This document shows positions 8,793-18,219 of a DNA stretch of 64,000 bases, piece after piece. How positions within the stretch are numbered: position 1 is the stretch's first letter; the number at the start of each line of letters is the position of its first letter. The position numbers were made by a program, and so were the translations under genes. This DNA is from Victivallaceae bacterium (GTDB lineage: Bacteria > Verrucomicrobiota > Lentisphaeria > Victivallales > Victivallaceae): assembly GCA_016292515.1 (NCBI GenBank), contig JAEDIJ010000005.1, positions 22,918-86,917 of the forward strand, read 5' to 3'. The notes under the pieces were generated by a model. The model searched no databases. It was given only the letters and a program-made list of their open reading frames with translations, and had not been told where the DNA came from.

Positions 8793-10901
8793 ATGATTTA
8801 CGATCCGCAGCTGATGAAGTTGTCCGCCGACGCCATCCGCGTACTCTCGGCGGAGGCGATCCAAAAGGCGAAATCAGGCCATCCGGGAATGCCGCTCGGG
8901 TGCGCGGATTTCGCCTTTACGCTTTGGAGCAAATATCTGCGCTTCAACCCGGAAAATCCCAAGTGGATCGGCCGCGACCGTTTCGTTCTTTCCGGCGGTC
9001 ACGCGTCGATGTTGCTCTACTCGATGCTCCACCTTTTCGGCTTCGGCTTGACGATGGACGACATCAAGGAATTCCGCCAGTGGGGAAGTCTCACCCCCGG
9101 CCACCCCGAATACGGGCACACCGACGGCGTCGATATCACAACGGGCCCCCTCGGCAGCGGGTTTTCCTCGGCGGTCGGTATGGCGATCGCCAAACGCAAT
9201 TTCGCCGCTTCGACCGGATTGGACAAGAGCGGTCTCTTTGACGCGCAGAAAATCTACGTGATCTGCGGCGACGGCTGTATGATGGAGGGTTGCACGCAGG
9301 AATCCGCTTCGCTTGCGGGCCATTTGCAACTCGACGAATTGATCGTTTACTACGACTGCAACCGCGTTTCCATCGAGGGCAGTTGCGACCTTGCCTTTAC
9401 CGAAGACGTCGGCGCGCGTTTCGCCGCGCAGAAGTGGCGCGTCATCGAGATCGAAAACGCCAATGACATCGCGCAGTGCGACGACGCGCTCCGTCAGGCG
9501 CAGCAGTCCGACGGCCGTCCGACGATCATCATCGGACACACGACGATCGGTTACGGCGCGCCGACCAAGGCGGGGCTCGCCAAATGCCACGGCGAGCCGC
9601 TCGGCGAGGAGGAACTTGCCGGACTGCGCAAAAACCTCAACTGGGAGCTGCCCGCTTTTACGATCCCCGAAAAGGTGAAAAGTTTCTGCGCGGAGCGCGC
9701 CAAAGAAAACATCGCCGCCGCCGCGCAGTGGGAAAAGGATTTCCAGAACTTCCTCGACGCCGATCCCTTGCGCGCCCATAAAGTTTACCAGTTCCTCGGC
9801 CGCGAAGTTCCGGCGGACATTCAGCAGAAAATCGCATCCGGCGTGCCCTACGACAAGCCGATCGCCACGCGCGCCGCAAGCGGTGCGGCGTTGCAGGTCG
9901 CGGCGGCGCAGGTGCCCTCGCTTCTCGGCGGTTCCGCCGACCTCGGACCTTCCAACAAGACCGTGATCAAGGACGGCGGCGACTTCACCGCCGCCAATCC
10001 CGCCGGACGCAATCTCCACTTCGGCGTGCGCGAGTTCGGTATGGCGCTCGCCGCCAACGGTATGGCGCTCTACGGGACGGCGATCCCCTACTGCGCGACT
10101 TTCTTCGTCTTTGCGGACTATATGAAACCCGCGATCCGGCTGGCGGCGCTTCAACATCTGCACGTGATCTACGTCTTTACGCACGACAGTTTCTACGTCG
10201 GCGAGGACGGTCCCACCCACGAACCGGTCGAGCAGATCACGATGCTCCGCTCGATCCCCGGCTTGACGGTGATCCGCCCCGGCGACGCGCACGAAACGGC
10301 GCAGGCGTGGGCGTATGCGTTGCAGGCGGACGGTCCCGTCGCTTTGCTGCTCACCCGTCAGGATCTCGCCGTCTACGATGAAAAAACGGCGGCAAACGTC
10401 GATGTGGCGCGCGGCGCATTCGTCGTTTCCGACGACGAGGATTTTGAACTGGCGCTCCTCGCGACGGGCAGTGAAGTCAATCTCGCGCTCGGCGCGGCGG
10501 AGATCCTGCGGCGGGACGGCAATAAGATCCGCGTCGTTTCGATGCCGAGTCAGGAACTCTTTCTCGCGCAGGATTTCGAGTATCAGGATAAAGTCCTGCC
10601 CTTTGACTGCGAAGCGATCGTTTCGATCGAAGCCGGTTCCACCTACGGCTGGCACCGCTTTGTCAACGCGGGCGGTCTCGCGATCGGGCTTGACCACTTC
10701 GGCGCGTCGGCGCCCTACAAGGTGCTCGCCGGAAAATTCGGCTTCACGCCCGAAAGCGTCGCCGAGGAGATCCTCGAATTTTATTCCGCCGGCGGCTGTG
10801 ATTGCGGCTGTGAGGACGAAAATTGCGACTGCGGTTGCGAAGAGGATCACGATCACTGTGATTGTGATGGCGATGCCTGTCACTGTCAGGATCATAAATA
10901 A
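8793..10901 (+). CDS. tkt: Transketolase with Cys/His/Asp-rich C-terminal tail
   Basis: Thiamine-diphosphate enzyme of the non-oxidative pentose phosphate pathway. N-terminal motifs are GHPGMPLGCAD, GPLGSGFSSAVG and GDGCMMEGCTQE (ThDP/Mg binding). The pyrimidine domain has VREFGMALAANG and THDSFYVGEDGPTHEP. At 702 residues it is longer than usual because residues 667-702 form a tail with 10 Cys, 4 His and 13 acidic residues in CDC/CGC/CHC repeats, which is not part of transketolase. The tail is in frame, with no sign of a frameshift. Its role is unknown and metal binding is the obvious guess. The SD GAAAGGAT precedes the ATG. A phosphohexomutase follows 12 bp later. Confidence 0.95.
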   Translation: MIYDPQLMKLSADAIRVLSAEAIQKAKSGHPGMPLGCADFAFTLWSKYLRFNPENPKWIGRDRFVLSGGHASMLLYSMLHLFGFGLTMDDIKEFRQWGSLTPGHPEYGHTDGVDITTGPLGSGFSSAVGMAIAKRNFAASTGLDKSGLFDAQKIYVICGDGCMMEGCTQESASLAGHLQLDELIVYYDCNRVSIEGSCDLAFTEDVGARFAAQKWRVIEIENANDIAQCDDALRQAQQSDGRPTIIIGHTTIGYGAPTKAGLAKCHGEPLGEEELAGLRKNLNWELPAFTIPEKVKSFCAERAKENIAAAAQWEKDFQNFLDADPLRAHKVYQFLGREVPADIQQKIASGVPYDKPIATRAASGAALQVAAAQVPSLLGGSADLGPSNKTVIKDGGDFTAANPAGRNLHFGVREFGMALAANGMALYGTAIPYCATFFVFADYMKPAIRLAALQHLHVIYVFTHDSFYVGEDGPTHEPVEQITMLRSIPGLTVIRPGDAHETAQAWAYALQADGPVALLLTRQDLAVYDEKTAANVDVARGAFVVSDDEDFELALLATGSEVNLALGAAEILRRDGNKIRVVSMPSQELFLAQDFEYQDKVLPFDCEAIVSIEAGSTYGWHRFVNAGGLAIGLDHFGASAPYKVLAGKFGFTPESVAEEILEFYSAGGCDCGCEDENCDCGCEEDHDHCDCDGDACHCQDHK

Positions 10902-10913
10902 GGAGATTGGACT

Positions 10914-12230
10914 ATGGCGGAAATTTTCAAGGCTTATGACATTCGCGGCGTCTACGGCGTCGATCTCGATCCCGAGATCGCCGAAAAGATCGGTCGTGCC
11001 TACATCACCTTCACCGGTGCGAAAAAAGTCGTCGTCGGTCGCGATATGCGCCCGACTTCCGAGCCGCTGTTTCAGGCGCTCGCCAAAGGAATGATGGCGC
11101 AGGGCGCCGACGTGATCGATCTTGGACTCTGCTCGACGCCGATGAGCTATCACGCCAACGGATTTCTGCACGCCGACGGCAGCGTGATGATCACGGCGAG
11201 CCACAACCCCGGCGAGTGGAACGGTTTCAAACTCTGCCGCGCCGACGCCGTGCCGATTTCCGGCGCGACCGGCATCATGGAGATCAAAAAGATCGTCGAA
11301 ACGCAGAGTTTCGCCCCGTGCAGCACGCCGGGAACTCTCTCGACGTTTGACATCGCGCCCGAGTACGCGCGCTTCCTGCGCAGTTTCGCCAAGATCGACC
11401 GGAAACTCAAAATCGTCGTCGATTTCGCCAACGCGATGGGGTCCGCCGAAATGGCGGGCATTCGCGATCTCTTTGACGTCGTGCCGCTTTACGAGGAACT
11501 CGACGGCACGTTTCCGAATCACGAGGCGAATCCGCTCAAAACGCACACGCTCGACGCAATCCGCGCCAAGGTCAAGGAAGTCGGAGCCGATTTCGGCGCC
11601 GCTTTTGACGGCGACGCCGACCGCTGCGGTTTCATCGACGACCGCGGCGAGATCATCCCGATGGATCTCTTTACCGCGCTGATCGCGCAGGATATCCTTT
11701 CCAACGGGCCGGCGACGATCCTCTACGATCTGCGCAGCAGCCGCGCGGTCAAGGAGTGCATCGAAGCCAACGGCGGCAAGGCGATCCAGTGCCGCGTCGG
11801 TCACGCTTTCATCAAGGCGCAGATGCGCGAAAACGACGCCGTTTTCGCCGGGGAACTTTCCGGTCACTACTACTTCAAGCAGAACTGCACCGCCGAGTCG
11901 CAGGGGCTTTCGCTCGTGATGCTCACCAACTTGCTCTGCAAGAAAAACTGCGCGCTTCACGAATTGGTCGATCCGCTCCGCAAATACGCTTCCAGCGGCG
12001 AAGTCAATTCCAAGGTCGCCGACGTCAAGCCGATCCTCGATACGCTGCGCCGCCGCTACGCCGACGGGCATTTGTTTGAACTGGACGGCGTCAGCTGCGA
12101 ATATCCCGACTGGTGGTTCAATGTCCGCGCTTCCAACACCGAGCCGCTGTTGCGGCTGATCGTCGAAGCCGACACGCCGAGTCTGATGGAAGCCAAGCGC
12201 GACGAATTGCTCAAAATCATCCGCGGGTAA
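10914..12230 (+). CDS. Phosphomannomutase/phosphoglucomutase
   Basis: A 438-residue alpha-D-phosphohexomutase interconverting hexose 1- and 6-phosphates, needed for nucleotide-sugar precursors. The phosphoserine loop is ITASHNPGEWNGFK (Ser about 96), the metal loop FDGDADRCGF, the sugar loop FAGELSGHYYF, and the phosphate-binding C-terminal loop RASNTEPLLRL. These match the ManB/AlgC subgroup; whether mannose or glucose is preferred cannot be read from sequence. AGGAG lies 10 bp before the ATG. It follows transketolase closely and is probably cotranscribed. Confidence 0.92.
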   Translation: MAEIFKAYDIRGVYGVDLDPEIAEKIGRAYITFTGAKKVVVGRDMRPTSEPLFQALAKGMMAQGADVIDLGLCSTPMSYHANGFLHADGSVMITASHNPGEWNGFKLCRADAVPISGATGIMEIKKIVETQSFAPCSTPGTLSTFDIAPEYARFLRSFAKIDRKLKIVVDFANAMGSAEMAGIRDLFDVVPLYEELDGTFPNHEANPLKTHTLDAIRAKVKEVGADFGAAFDGDADRCGFIDDRGEIIPMDLFTALIAQDILSNGPATILYDLRSSRAVKECIEANGGKAIQCRVGHAFIKAQMRENDAVFAGELSGHYYFKQNCTAESQGLSLVMLTNLLCKKNCALHELVDPLRKYASSGEVNSKVADVKPILDTLRRRYADGHLFELDGVSCEYPDWWFNVRASNTEPLLRLIVEADTPSLMEAKRDELLKIIRG

Positions 12231-12252
12231 TGCGTTGCGCGCGCGGCGGCAA

Positions 12253-13458
12253 GTGAAACTGAAACGCATCGTTTTACTTTTCTTTCTGATCGGTACGGCG
12301 ACGGCGGAGGCGGCGGTCGAGATCGTTTCCCGCCGCCCGGAAAACCACCGCGTCGTCCGTACGCTCAATCAGGAGATCGCCGCGCTTTTTCCTTTCCCCG
12401 GAAAAGAAAAAGCACCGCGGAATCTGCGGATCGTTTTTGACCGCGACGCGCCGAAAAAGATCGCGCGCGTGGAAACGCACCGCGCGATCGAACTCGTCAT
12501 TTGCGACGATGAAAACTGGATGCGCGACAACGACGTGATGGAGCAGTTGTCGGGCGCGCTTTTTGCCCACCGCGCCGGAAGTGAAAAAAATTTGCGCCTG
12601 CCCCGCTTCCTCCTCGCCGCGATGCGCGGAGAATTGCGCGGCATCGCCAATTCCCGCAAGATCAACCGTTCCAATTACCAGATGTTTTTTTTGCGCGCGC
12701 TCCTCGGCGCCGGACGCAATATCGATTACAGTTGCAGTGCGACAAGCGGCAGCTTCCCCCCGGTTGAGATCTATCAGGAGGAAGCGGCGGAAATTCTCCT
12801 TTACGCCGTGCGCCGCCGCGACCTTTTGAACGCCGTGGGAGATGACATCCTCCGAGGGGAAAGGGTGACGGAAAAACTCCTCCTGAAACTCGACGAAGTC
12901 GCCCGCGCCGAGGGCTTTGCCAGTGCCGACGAATTGCTTTTTGACGCGGCGAATCAGCGCGCCTGGCACTTGTTTGCGCCGCGTCCGGCGGGGCTTTCCC
13001 GTCGCGTTTTCGCCCGGCTTTGCCAGCGCGAGATCGAGGAACTTGACGATTTCGGCAAGCCGACCGGGCGGCGCGTTCCCGCCGATCTCGAAGTCTGGTG
13101 TGCGCTCTCGATGACGCGACCCGACGTCGAGGAAATGCGGAAAAAATTCCGGCGCGACTTGCGCGATTTCCGCCGGGGCGAAACTCCGGAAGCGCGCGCG
13201 GTGATCGACCGGCTCGCCGCCTTGGATTTTTACCCCGGCGACCTCGAAGCGATCGCCGCCGCCAAAAAGGAACTTGCCGAGATCTGGGAAAAACGGGAAA
13301 AAGCGGAGACTTTTCTCACCGAAACCGAAGCGCGTTTCGGCGGGCTCGGTGCTCACGCGCCCGCCCGGATCGACGCCGTCCGTCACCGCAATGAATTGCT
13401 TTCGCCGCGCGGCAAAGAGTTTCTCGACCGCGTCGAAAAACTCTACTCCGGAGAATAG
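12253..13458 (+). CDS. Exported protein of unknown function
   Basis: I do not recognise the family. The GTG start at 12253 gives KLKRIVLLFFLIGTATAEA, a standard signal peptide, followed by about 380 residues rich in Arg, Glu and Ala with no membrane segment. A TTG at 12235 is an alternative start and no strong SD is visible for either. The mature protein contains only two Cys, far apart. The C-terminal quarter is strongly helical and charged. It lies 22 bp after the phosphohexomutase, so it is likely in the same transcript. A peptidase-like or TPR-like fold is possible but nothing visible supports a specific function. Confidence 0.75.
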   Translation: MKLKRIVLLFFLIGTATAEAAVEIVSRRPENHRVVRTLNQEIAALFPFPGKEKAPRNLRIVFDRDAPKKIARVETHRAIELVICDDENWMRDNDVMEQLSGALFAHRAGSEKNLRLPRFLLAAMRGELRGIANSRKINRSNYQMFFLRALLGAGRNIDYSCSATSGSFPPVEIYQEEAAEILLYAVRRRDLLNAVGDDILRGERVTEKLLLKLDEVARAEGFASADELLFDAANQRAWHLFAPRPAGLSRRVFARLCQREIEELDDFGKPTGRRVPADLEVWCALSMTRPDVEEMRKKFRRDLRDFRRGETPEARAVIDRLAALDFYPGDLEAIAAAKKELAEIWEKREKAETFLTETEARFGGLGAHAPARIDAVRHRNELLSPRGKEFLDRVEKLYSGE

Positions 13459-13468
13459 CGCGTTTTGC

Positions 13469-13497
13469 TTGCAGACGATGCGCTTTGACGCTATATT
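13469..13497 (+). promoter_or_regulatory. Candidate promoter for malic enzyme gene
   Basis: TTGCAG, 17-bp spacer, TATATT, 40 bp before the ATG at 13538. An SD (AAAGAGGTG) follows. It separates the malic enzyme from the preceding transketolase run. Confidence 0.55.
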
Positions 13498-13537
13498 ATA
13501 AGCGTTGTCCATTTCATAAAACAAAAAGAGGTGAAAT

Positions 13538-14860
13538 ATGGCGGAAAAACTCGACGCTCTGCAATACCATAAAACGCTCCCTGCCGGAAAAATTTCGGTC
13601 GTTCCCACCAAACCTTGCGAAAGCGCGAAAGACCTTTCGCTCGCCTACACCCCCGGCGTCGCCCAGCCCTGTCTCGCCATCAAGGACGACCCCGAAGCGA
13701 TCTGGGAATACACCAGCAAAGGCAATTTCGTCGCCGTCGTCAGCGACGGTACCGCCGTCCTCGGTCTCGGCAACATCGGCCCCGGCGCCGGACTGCCCGT
13801 GATGGAGGGCAAGGCGGTGCTTTTCAAACGCTTCGCCGACATCGACTCGATCGGCATCTGCCTCGACAAGGTTTTCAATGAAAAAGGGCGCACCGACGCG
13901 CAGAAACTCATCGCCGCCGTCGAGACGCTCGAACCGAGTTTCGGCGGCATCAATCTCGAAGACATCGGCTCTCCCGCCTGTTTCAAGGTCGAGCGGGAAC
14001 TCAAAAAGAGAATGAATATCCCCGTTTTTCACGACGATCAGCACGGCACCGCGATCATTTCCTACGCCGCGATCAAAAACGCGCTCAAACTGCTCGGCAA
14101 AAAGATCGAAGATTGCCGCTTCGCCGTTTCCGGCGCGGGTGCCGCGGGGATCTCCTGCTGTGAATTCTACATCAAGGCGGGCGCGAAACGCGAAAACTTC
14201 CTGATGTGCGACAGCAAAGGAGTGCTCCGCAAAGACCGCACCGATCTCAACGAGCAGAAACTGCGTTTCGCCGCCGATACCGACGCGCGCACGCTCGCCG
14301 ACGCCGTCCGCGGCGCCGATATTTTCCTCGGCTTTTCCGCGCCCGGCTGTCTGACGCCGGAAATGGTCAAGACGATGGCAAAAGATCCGATCATTTTTCC
14401 GATGGCGAATCCGACGCCGGAAATTTTCCCCGACGTCGCCCTTGCCGCCGGCGCCGCCATCGTCGGCACGGGCCGCAGCGACTTCCCCAATCAGATCAAC
14501 AATGTTTTGGGCTTCCCCGGCATTTTCCGCGGCGCGCTCGACGTCCGCAGTACCGACATCAACGACGAGATGAAACTTGCCGCGAGCAACGCGCTTGCGG
14601 AACTCGCCGAAGCGCCGATCCCCGCCGACGTCCGCGAAAAACTCGCCGCCGCTTATCCGGAAGATGCCGCCAAAGGGATGTTCGACAAGGTCGGTATCCG
14701 ACGCGATTACGTCATTCCCAAGCCCTTTGACAGCCGCGTCGTGCCGCACGTCGCCCGCCGCGTCGCCGAAGCCGCTATCGCCACCGGCGTCGCGCGCATC
14801 AGGATCGACGATTTCGATGCGTATGAGGCCGCCGTCGCCCGCCGCATCGCCGATCGGTAA
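13538..14860 (+). CDS. NAD(P)-dependent malic enzyme, short form
   Basis: Oxidative decarboxylation of malate to pyruvate. The malic domain begins near [16 protein letters not shown], followed by [20 protein letters not shown] and [14 protein letters not shown], then the Rossmann domain ([16 protein letters not shown]) and [16 protein letters not shown]. With 440 residues it is the short bacterial type and lacks the phosphotransacetylase-like C-terminal domain of MaeB. Cofactor preference cannot be told with confidence. It has its own promoter and is closed by a strong terminator. Confidence 0.93.
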   Translation: MAEKLDALQYHKTLPAGKISVVPTKPCESAKDLSLAYTPGVAQPCLAIKDDPEAIWEYTSKGNFVAVVSDGTAVLGLGNIGPGAGLPVMEGKAVLFKRFADIDSIGICLDKVFNEKGRTDAQKLIAAVETLEPSFGGINLEDIGSPACFKVERELKKRMNIPVFHDDQHGTAIISYAAIKNALKLLGKKIEDCRFAVSGAGAAGISCCEFYIKAGAKRENFLMCDSKGVLRKDRTDLNEQKLRFAADTDARTLADAVRGADIFLGFSAPGCLTPEMVKTMAKDPIIFPMANPTPEIFPDVALAAGAAIVGTGRSDFPNQINNVLGFPGIFRGALDVRSTDINDEMKLAASNALAELAEAPIPADVREKLAAAYPEDAAKGMFDKVGIRRDYVIPKPFDSRVVPHVARRVAEAAIATGVARIRIDDFDAYEAAVARRIADR

Positions 14861-14889
14861 AAAGTTTTTCGTTCTTTGTGACATTTCCT

Positions 14890-14920
14890 CCCCGTTCTGC
14901 CTTGCAAAACGGGGTTTTTT
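14890..14920 (+). terminator. Rho-independent terminator after malic enzyme
   Basis: CCCCGTT, 11-base loop, AACGGGG and then six T. It lies 29 bp past the stop codon. Confidence 0.85.
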
Positions 14921-14963
14921 GTATTATGTTACAGCCGAAAAGCAATTTTGGAGAGGAGTTTTT

Positions 14964-16247
14964 ATGGAAAGTCTCATTGTTCAGGGCAAGTGCATTCAGG
15001 GCGGCAAGGTCGCCGTCGGCGGCAATAAAAATGCCGTCTTGCCGATGATCGCGGCGACGATGCTCACCGGTGAAACCGTCACTTTGCGCAACGTGCCCGA
15101 TATTCTCGACGTCCGCACGATGCTCGACATCGCCAAAAGTCTCGGCGCGGAATACACCTTCGCCGATCACGTATTGACCATCCGGACGGCGAATGTGCTG
15201 ACCAGCACCGTCGGCCGCGCCGAATGCGCCAAAAACCGCACCAGCATCCTTTTCGCCTCGGCATTGATCGCCCGCACCGGAGAAGCGATCCTTTATCCCC
15301 CCGGCGGCGACGTCATCGGCCGCAGGCGGCTCGACGGCCACTTTTACGGCTTGACCAAGCTCGGCGCCGAGATGATCGAAGACCCCGAAGTCTATCACTT
15401 CAAGGTCAAAAAGTCGTTGCGCGGCCGCGAACTTTTTCTCGACGAATGCAGTGTCACGGCGACCGAGCAGATCCTGATCGCCGCTTCGGCGGCGGAGGGG
15501 ACGACGACGCTTTACAACGCCGCCGGAGAACCCCACGTATGCGATCTCGCCAATATGCTCAACCAGATGGGCGCGGATATTTCCGGCATCGGCAGCAATA
15601 CTTTGGTCATCAACGGGAAATCGTCGTTTCACGGCGTCGATTACACCGTCGTCAGCGACCACATCGAGGCGGGGAGTTTTCTCGCCCTCGGCGCGGCGGC
15701 GGGCGTCGGCGTCACCGTCACCGGGACAACGCCGCGCCACTACTGGATGCTGCGCCGCGTCTTTGAACGCATGGGCATCGAGGTCATTCTGAAATCGAAC
15801 GAGATCGTGTTGCCCGGCGGACAGACGCCGGAGATTGTCTGCGATTACGGCGGTCATATCCCGCAGATCTCCGACGGCCCGTGGCCGCAATTCCCGTCGG
15901 ATATGATGAGTTGCACGATCGTCGCCGCGACGCAGTGCCGCGGCACGATGATGTTTTTTGAAAAGATGTTCGAGAGCCGCATTTACTTTGCCGACCGGTT
16001 GATCAGTATGGGCGCCAACGCGATCGTCTGCGACCCCCACCGCGTCGTCATCCGCGGTCCCGTCGCGTTGCACGGCGTCGAAATGACCAGTCCCGATATC
16101 CGCGCCGGAATGGCGATGGTCATCGCCGCCGTCTGCGCGCGCGGCGAGAGCAAGATCAATCACGCCGAGATCATTTACCGCGGCTACGAAAATCTCGTCG
16201 GCAAACTGACGGGGCTCGGCGTCGATATCCGCGCCTGCCGCGATTGA
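14964..16247 (+). CDS. murA: UDP-GlcNAc enolpyruvyl transferase MurA with Asp in the Cys115 position
   Basis: First committed step of peptidoglycan synthesis: transfers enolpyruvate from PEP to UDP-GlcNAc in the cytosol. The 427-residue length and GNKNAVLPMIAATML (catalytic Lys/Asn), RNVPDILDVRTM and TGTTPRHYWM support MurA. The mobile active-site loop reads PPGGDVIGRR, with Asp116 (codon 15309-15311) where most MurA have the fosfomycin-target Cys. Asp is known at this place in chlamydial and mycobacterial enzymes and makes them resistant. ATG 14964 follows GAGAGGAG. The frame is open far upstream but only through the preceding gene and terminator. Confidence 0.93.
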   Translation: MESLIVQGKCIQGGKVAVGGNKNAVLPMIAATMLTGETVTLRNVPDILDVRTMLDIAKSLGAEYTFADHVLTIRTANVLTSTVGRAECAKNRTSILFASALIARTGEAILYPPGGDVIGRRRLDGHFYGLTKLGAEMIEDPEVYHFKVKKSLRGRELFLDECSVTATEQILIAASAAEGTTTLYNAAGEPHVCDLANMLNQMGADISGIGSNTLVINGKSSFHGVDYTVVSDHIEAGSFLALGAAAGVGVTVTGTTPRHYWMLRRVFERMGIEVILKSNEIVLPGGQTPEIVCDYGGHIPQISDGPWPQFPSDMMSCTIVAATQCRGTMMFFEKMFESRIYFADRLISMGANAIVCDPHRVVIRGPVALHGVEMTSPDIRAGMAMVIAAVCARGESKINHAEIIYRGYENLVGKLTGLGVDIRACRD

Positions 16248-16269
16248 CCGGATTTATTTGAAAAAACGC

Positions 16270-16298
16270 TTGATTTATCGGCGGAAAAGAATTATTTT
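16270..16298 (+). promoter_or_regulatory. Candidate promoter for exported parvulin
   Basis: TTGATT at 16270-16275, 17-bp spacer, TATTTT, about 55 bp before the ATG at 16353. The -10 is imperfect. Confidence 0.4.
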
Positions 16299-16352
16299 AT
16301 AGAAATCAGGAAAACACCGGATTTACCGGTACTACGTAAGGAGATGAATTTT

Positions 16353-17450
16353 ATGAAAAAGCAATTCAGTACGGCGGCACTCTGCTTCTGCGGAGCGGCG
16401 ATGCTCTCTTTTGCGGCGTTGAATGCCGCTGACGCCCCCAAGGCGGAAGTTCCTCCCGTCCAGCCGGCTCCGGCGGCGCCCGCCAAAGCGGAAGCCGCTC
16501 CGGCGGATCCCATTCTCGCGTTGCCGGAAGTGATCGCCGAAGGCAAAGGCATCAAAGTGACGCGCGAAAATGTCCGCGAAGCGTTGATGAAAATGGTACC
16601 CGGCGGTCAGCTTCCGCCCATTCCGGCGGAGCAGATGAAGCAATTCGCCGCCGGTCAGGCAAGAATGATCGCCTGCGAGCAGGCGATCGAAGCCGAAATC
16701 CAAAAGGCGAAGTTTGTTCCGACCGATGCCGAAATGAAAGAATTCCTCGTCCGGGCGATCAAAAGCCAGCCCGGTTTGGAGCAATCGCTCATCGCACAGG
16801 GCAAAAAAGTGGATGATGTCGTTCAGGAAGTTCTCGCCGACTCCGAGGAGAAAAAGGCTATTGTTTTACAGATCTTCATCGATAAGATCATCATAGGCAA
16901 GGAAGCGACCGAAGCGGACGCCAAAAAATTCTACGATGAAAACATCGACAAGGTGACGATTCCCGCCGACGGCGAAAAGACGTTGCGCGCGTCGCATATT
17001 TTGATCATGGTCGATGCCAAGGCAACCGATGCCGACAAGGAAGCGGCTGCGAAAAAAGCCGAAGAAGTCCTCGCCAAAGTCAAGGCGGATCCCGCCTCCT
17101 TTGAAAAACTTGCAGCCGAAGTGAGCGATTGCCCGAGCGGCAAACAGTCCGGCGGTGATCTCGGGCCGTTTGAGCCGGAGCGGATGGTGCCGGAATTTTC
17201 GCAGGCGGCCGCCGCGTTGAAACCGGGTGAGATCTCCAATGTCGTCAAAACGCAGTTCGGCTATCACATCATCCGCCGCAATGCGCCGCAGGGTGCCAAA
17301 GTGATTCCCTTTGCCGAAGTCAAGGAGCGCATTGTCACGATGCTCAATATGAAAGCGAAACAGGAAGCTTTCAAAACGTATGTCGAAAAACTCGAAAAAG
17401 ACTACGAGATCAAGATCCTGCTTCCGTTGCCGCAAGCACCGAAGAAATAA
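16353..17450 (+). CDS. Exported parvulin-type peptidyl-prolyl isomerase (SurA/PpiD-like)
   Basis: A 365-residue periplasmic chaperone/isomerase. It has a signal peptide with likely cleavage after FAALNA, a Pro/Ala-rich linker, a SurA-N-like helical part (residues 50-190), then one parvulin domain with ASHILIMVD, KSGGDLGPF-like SGGDLGPFEPERMVPEF and TQFGYHIIRR. It probably helps fold outer-membrane or exported proteins. The second ATG (16353) is chosen because the GGAG at 16340 abuts the first ATG at 16344. It stands alone behind its own promoter and ends in a terminator. A degenerate relative occurs at 36608. Confidence 0.9.
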   Translation: MKKQFSTAALCFCGAAMLSFAALNAADAPKAEVPPVQPAPAAPAKAEAAPADPILALPEVIAEGKGIKVTRENVREALMKMVPGGQLPPIPAEQMKQFAAGQARMIACEQAIEAEIQKAKFVPTDAEMKEFLVRAIKSQPGLEQSLIAQGKKVDDVVQEVLADSEEKKAIVLQIFIDKIIIGKEATEADAKKFYDENIDKVTIPADGEKTLRASHILIMVDAKATDADKEAAAKKAEEVLAKVKADPASFEKLAAEVSDCPSGKQSGGDLGPFEPERMVPEFSQAAAALKPGEISNVVKTQFGYHIIRRNAPQGAKVIPFAEVKERIVTMLNMKAKQEAFKTYVEKLEKDYEIKILLPLPQAPKK

Positions 17451-17471
17451 AAATCAAATTGTTTGATGCGC

Positions 17472-17506
17472 CTGCCGCCGTCCGAAAGGATCGCGGCAGT
17501 TTTTTC
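17472..17506 (+). terminator. Rho-independent terminator after the parvulin gene
   Basis: CTGCCGC ... GCGGCAG stem with an inner TCC-GAAA-GGA hairpin and a run of six to seven T. Confidence 0.85.
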
Positions 17507-18205
17507 CCCCTTAAAATCTACGATTTTCGGGGGAGCCCCCGCGCTCTCGCGAGTCCGTTCCTCGCTTCGCTCCGGTACTCCCGGCTTCGCGTAAGGTAGT
17601 TTTTACTTTTTGTTAAAATCCCCCTTTCCCCCTTAAAATCTCCTGCGATGGCAGAGATGAGTTATGAGAGATGAGAGATGAGAGAGTCCCGCGCAAATCA
17701 ATACATCGCGCCGCGGGCGCGAAAAGGACGCGATACAGTGGGATTTTGGGGAGGATTGGGAGTTGTGGGAGATGTGGGACAATACGCTCTCGCCTGCAAT
17801 CTCTGACGTAAGAGTTACAACTTGCGTTTTGTGCCAGACCTCGCAAATTTGCCTTATCTCACAATTCCCACAGTTCCCACAACTCTCACCATTCCCATTG
17901 CCCCGCAAATTTCGCGGTATCCGCGAGACAGACATCGGCGTGGGGAGTGTCGCCCATCGGGGAGTCGGGCGGGCGGCTTGTCACGGCGTAGCCTTGGCGA
18001 AGACGGAAGCGCGAAAGCGCGTAGCATTAGCCCGCGTGGGACGCAGGTCAATTTGCAGTAACAAATATAGACGCCCGCGGAGATTTGCGGGGATATTCGT
18101 TTAGGGCGCGGACAAAGCGTAAGTTCCGCAAATATCCGCGGCAGGGTACAAAATCCAGCCTGTGGCTGGTTGAGGGTGTCAAGAGGGGCGAAATCAGCCC
18201 CTCTT
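17507..18205. repeat. Intergenic repeat family, copy A (modules 1-2-3)
   Basis: No credible gene lies in this 0.7-kb space between convergent genes. Module 1 (about 17509-17640) is bounded by CCCTTAAAATCT at both ends. Module 2 (about 17640-17900) has GAGATGAG runs and a TTGTGGGAGATGTGGGA / TCCCACAGTTCCCACAA inverted pair. Module 3 (about 17905-18205) has the inverted pair CCGCGGAGATTTGCGG (18075-18090) and CCGCAAATATCCGCGG (18126-18141), a small hairpin CCAGCC/GGCTGG (18155-18169) and an end hairpin AAGAGGGG/CCCCTCTT (18181-18205). The same order and orientation recur in copy D at 45.2 kb. The end hairpin lies 14 bp past the lepB stop and could terminate it. Confidence 0.85.
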
Positions 18206-18219
18206 GCTCCCATACGGCA

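Noticed and set aside
8874-12368. 1164-codon open frame on the - strand
   Set aside because: Antisense to transketolase and phosphohexomutase; same cause.
17763-18104. Conserved small frame shared by repeat copies A and D
   Set aside because: The similarity is explained by the DNA repeat. The frame breaks differently in the two copies, composition is odd, and no SD is present.
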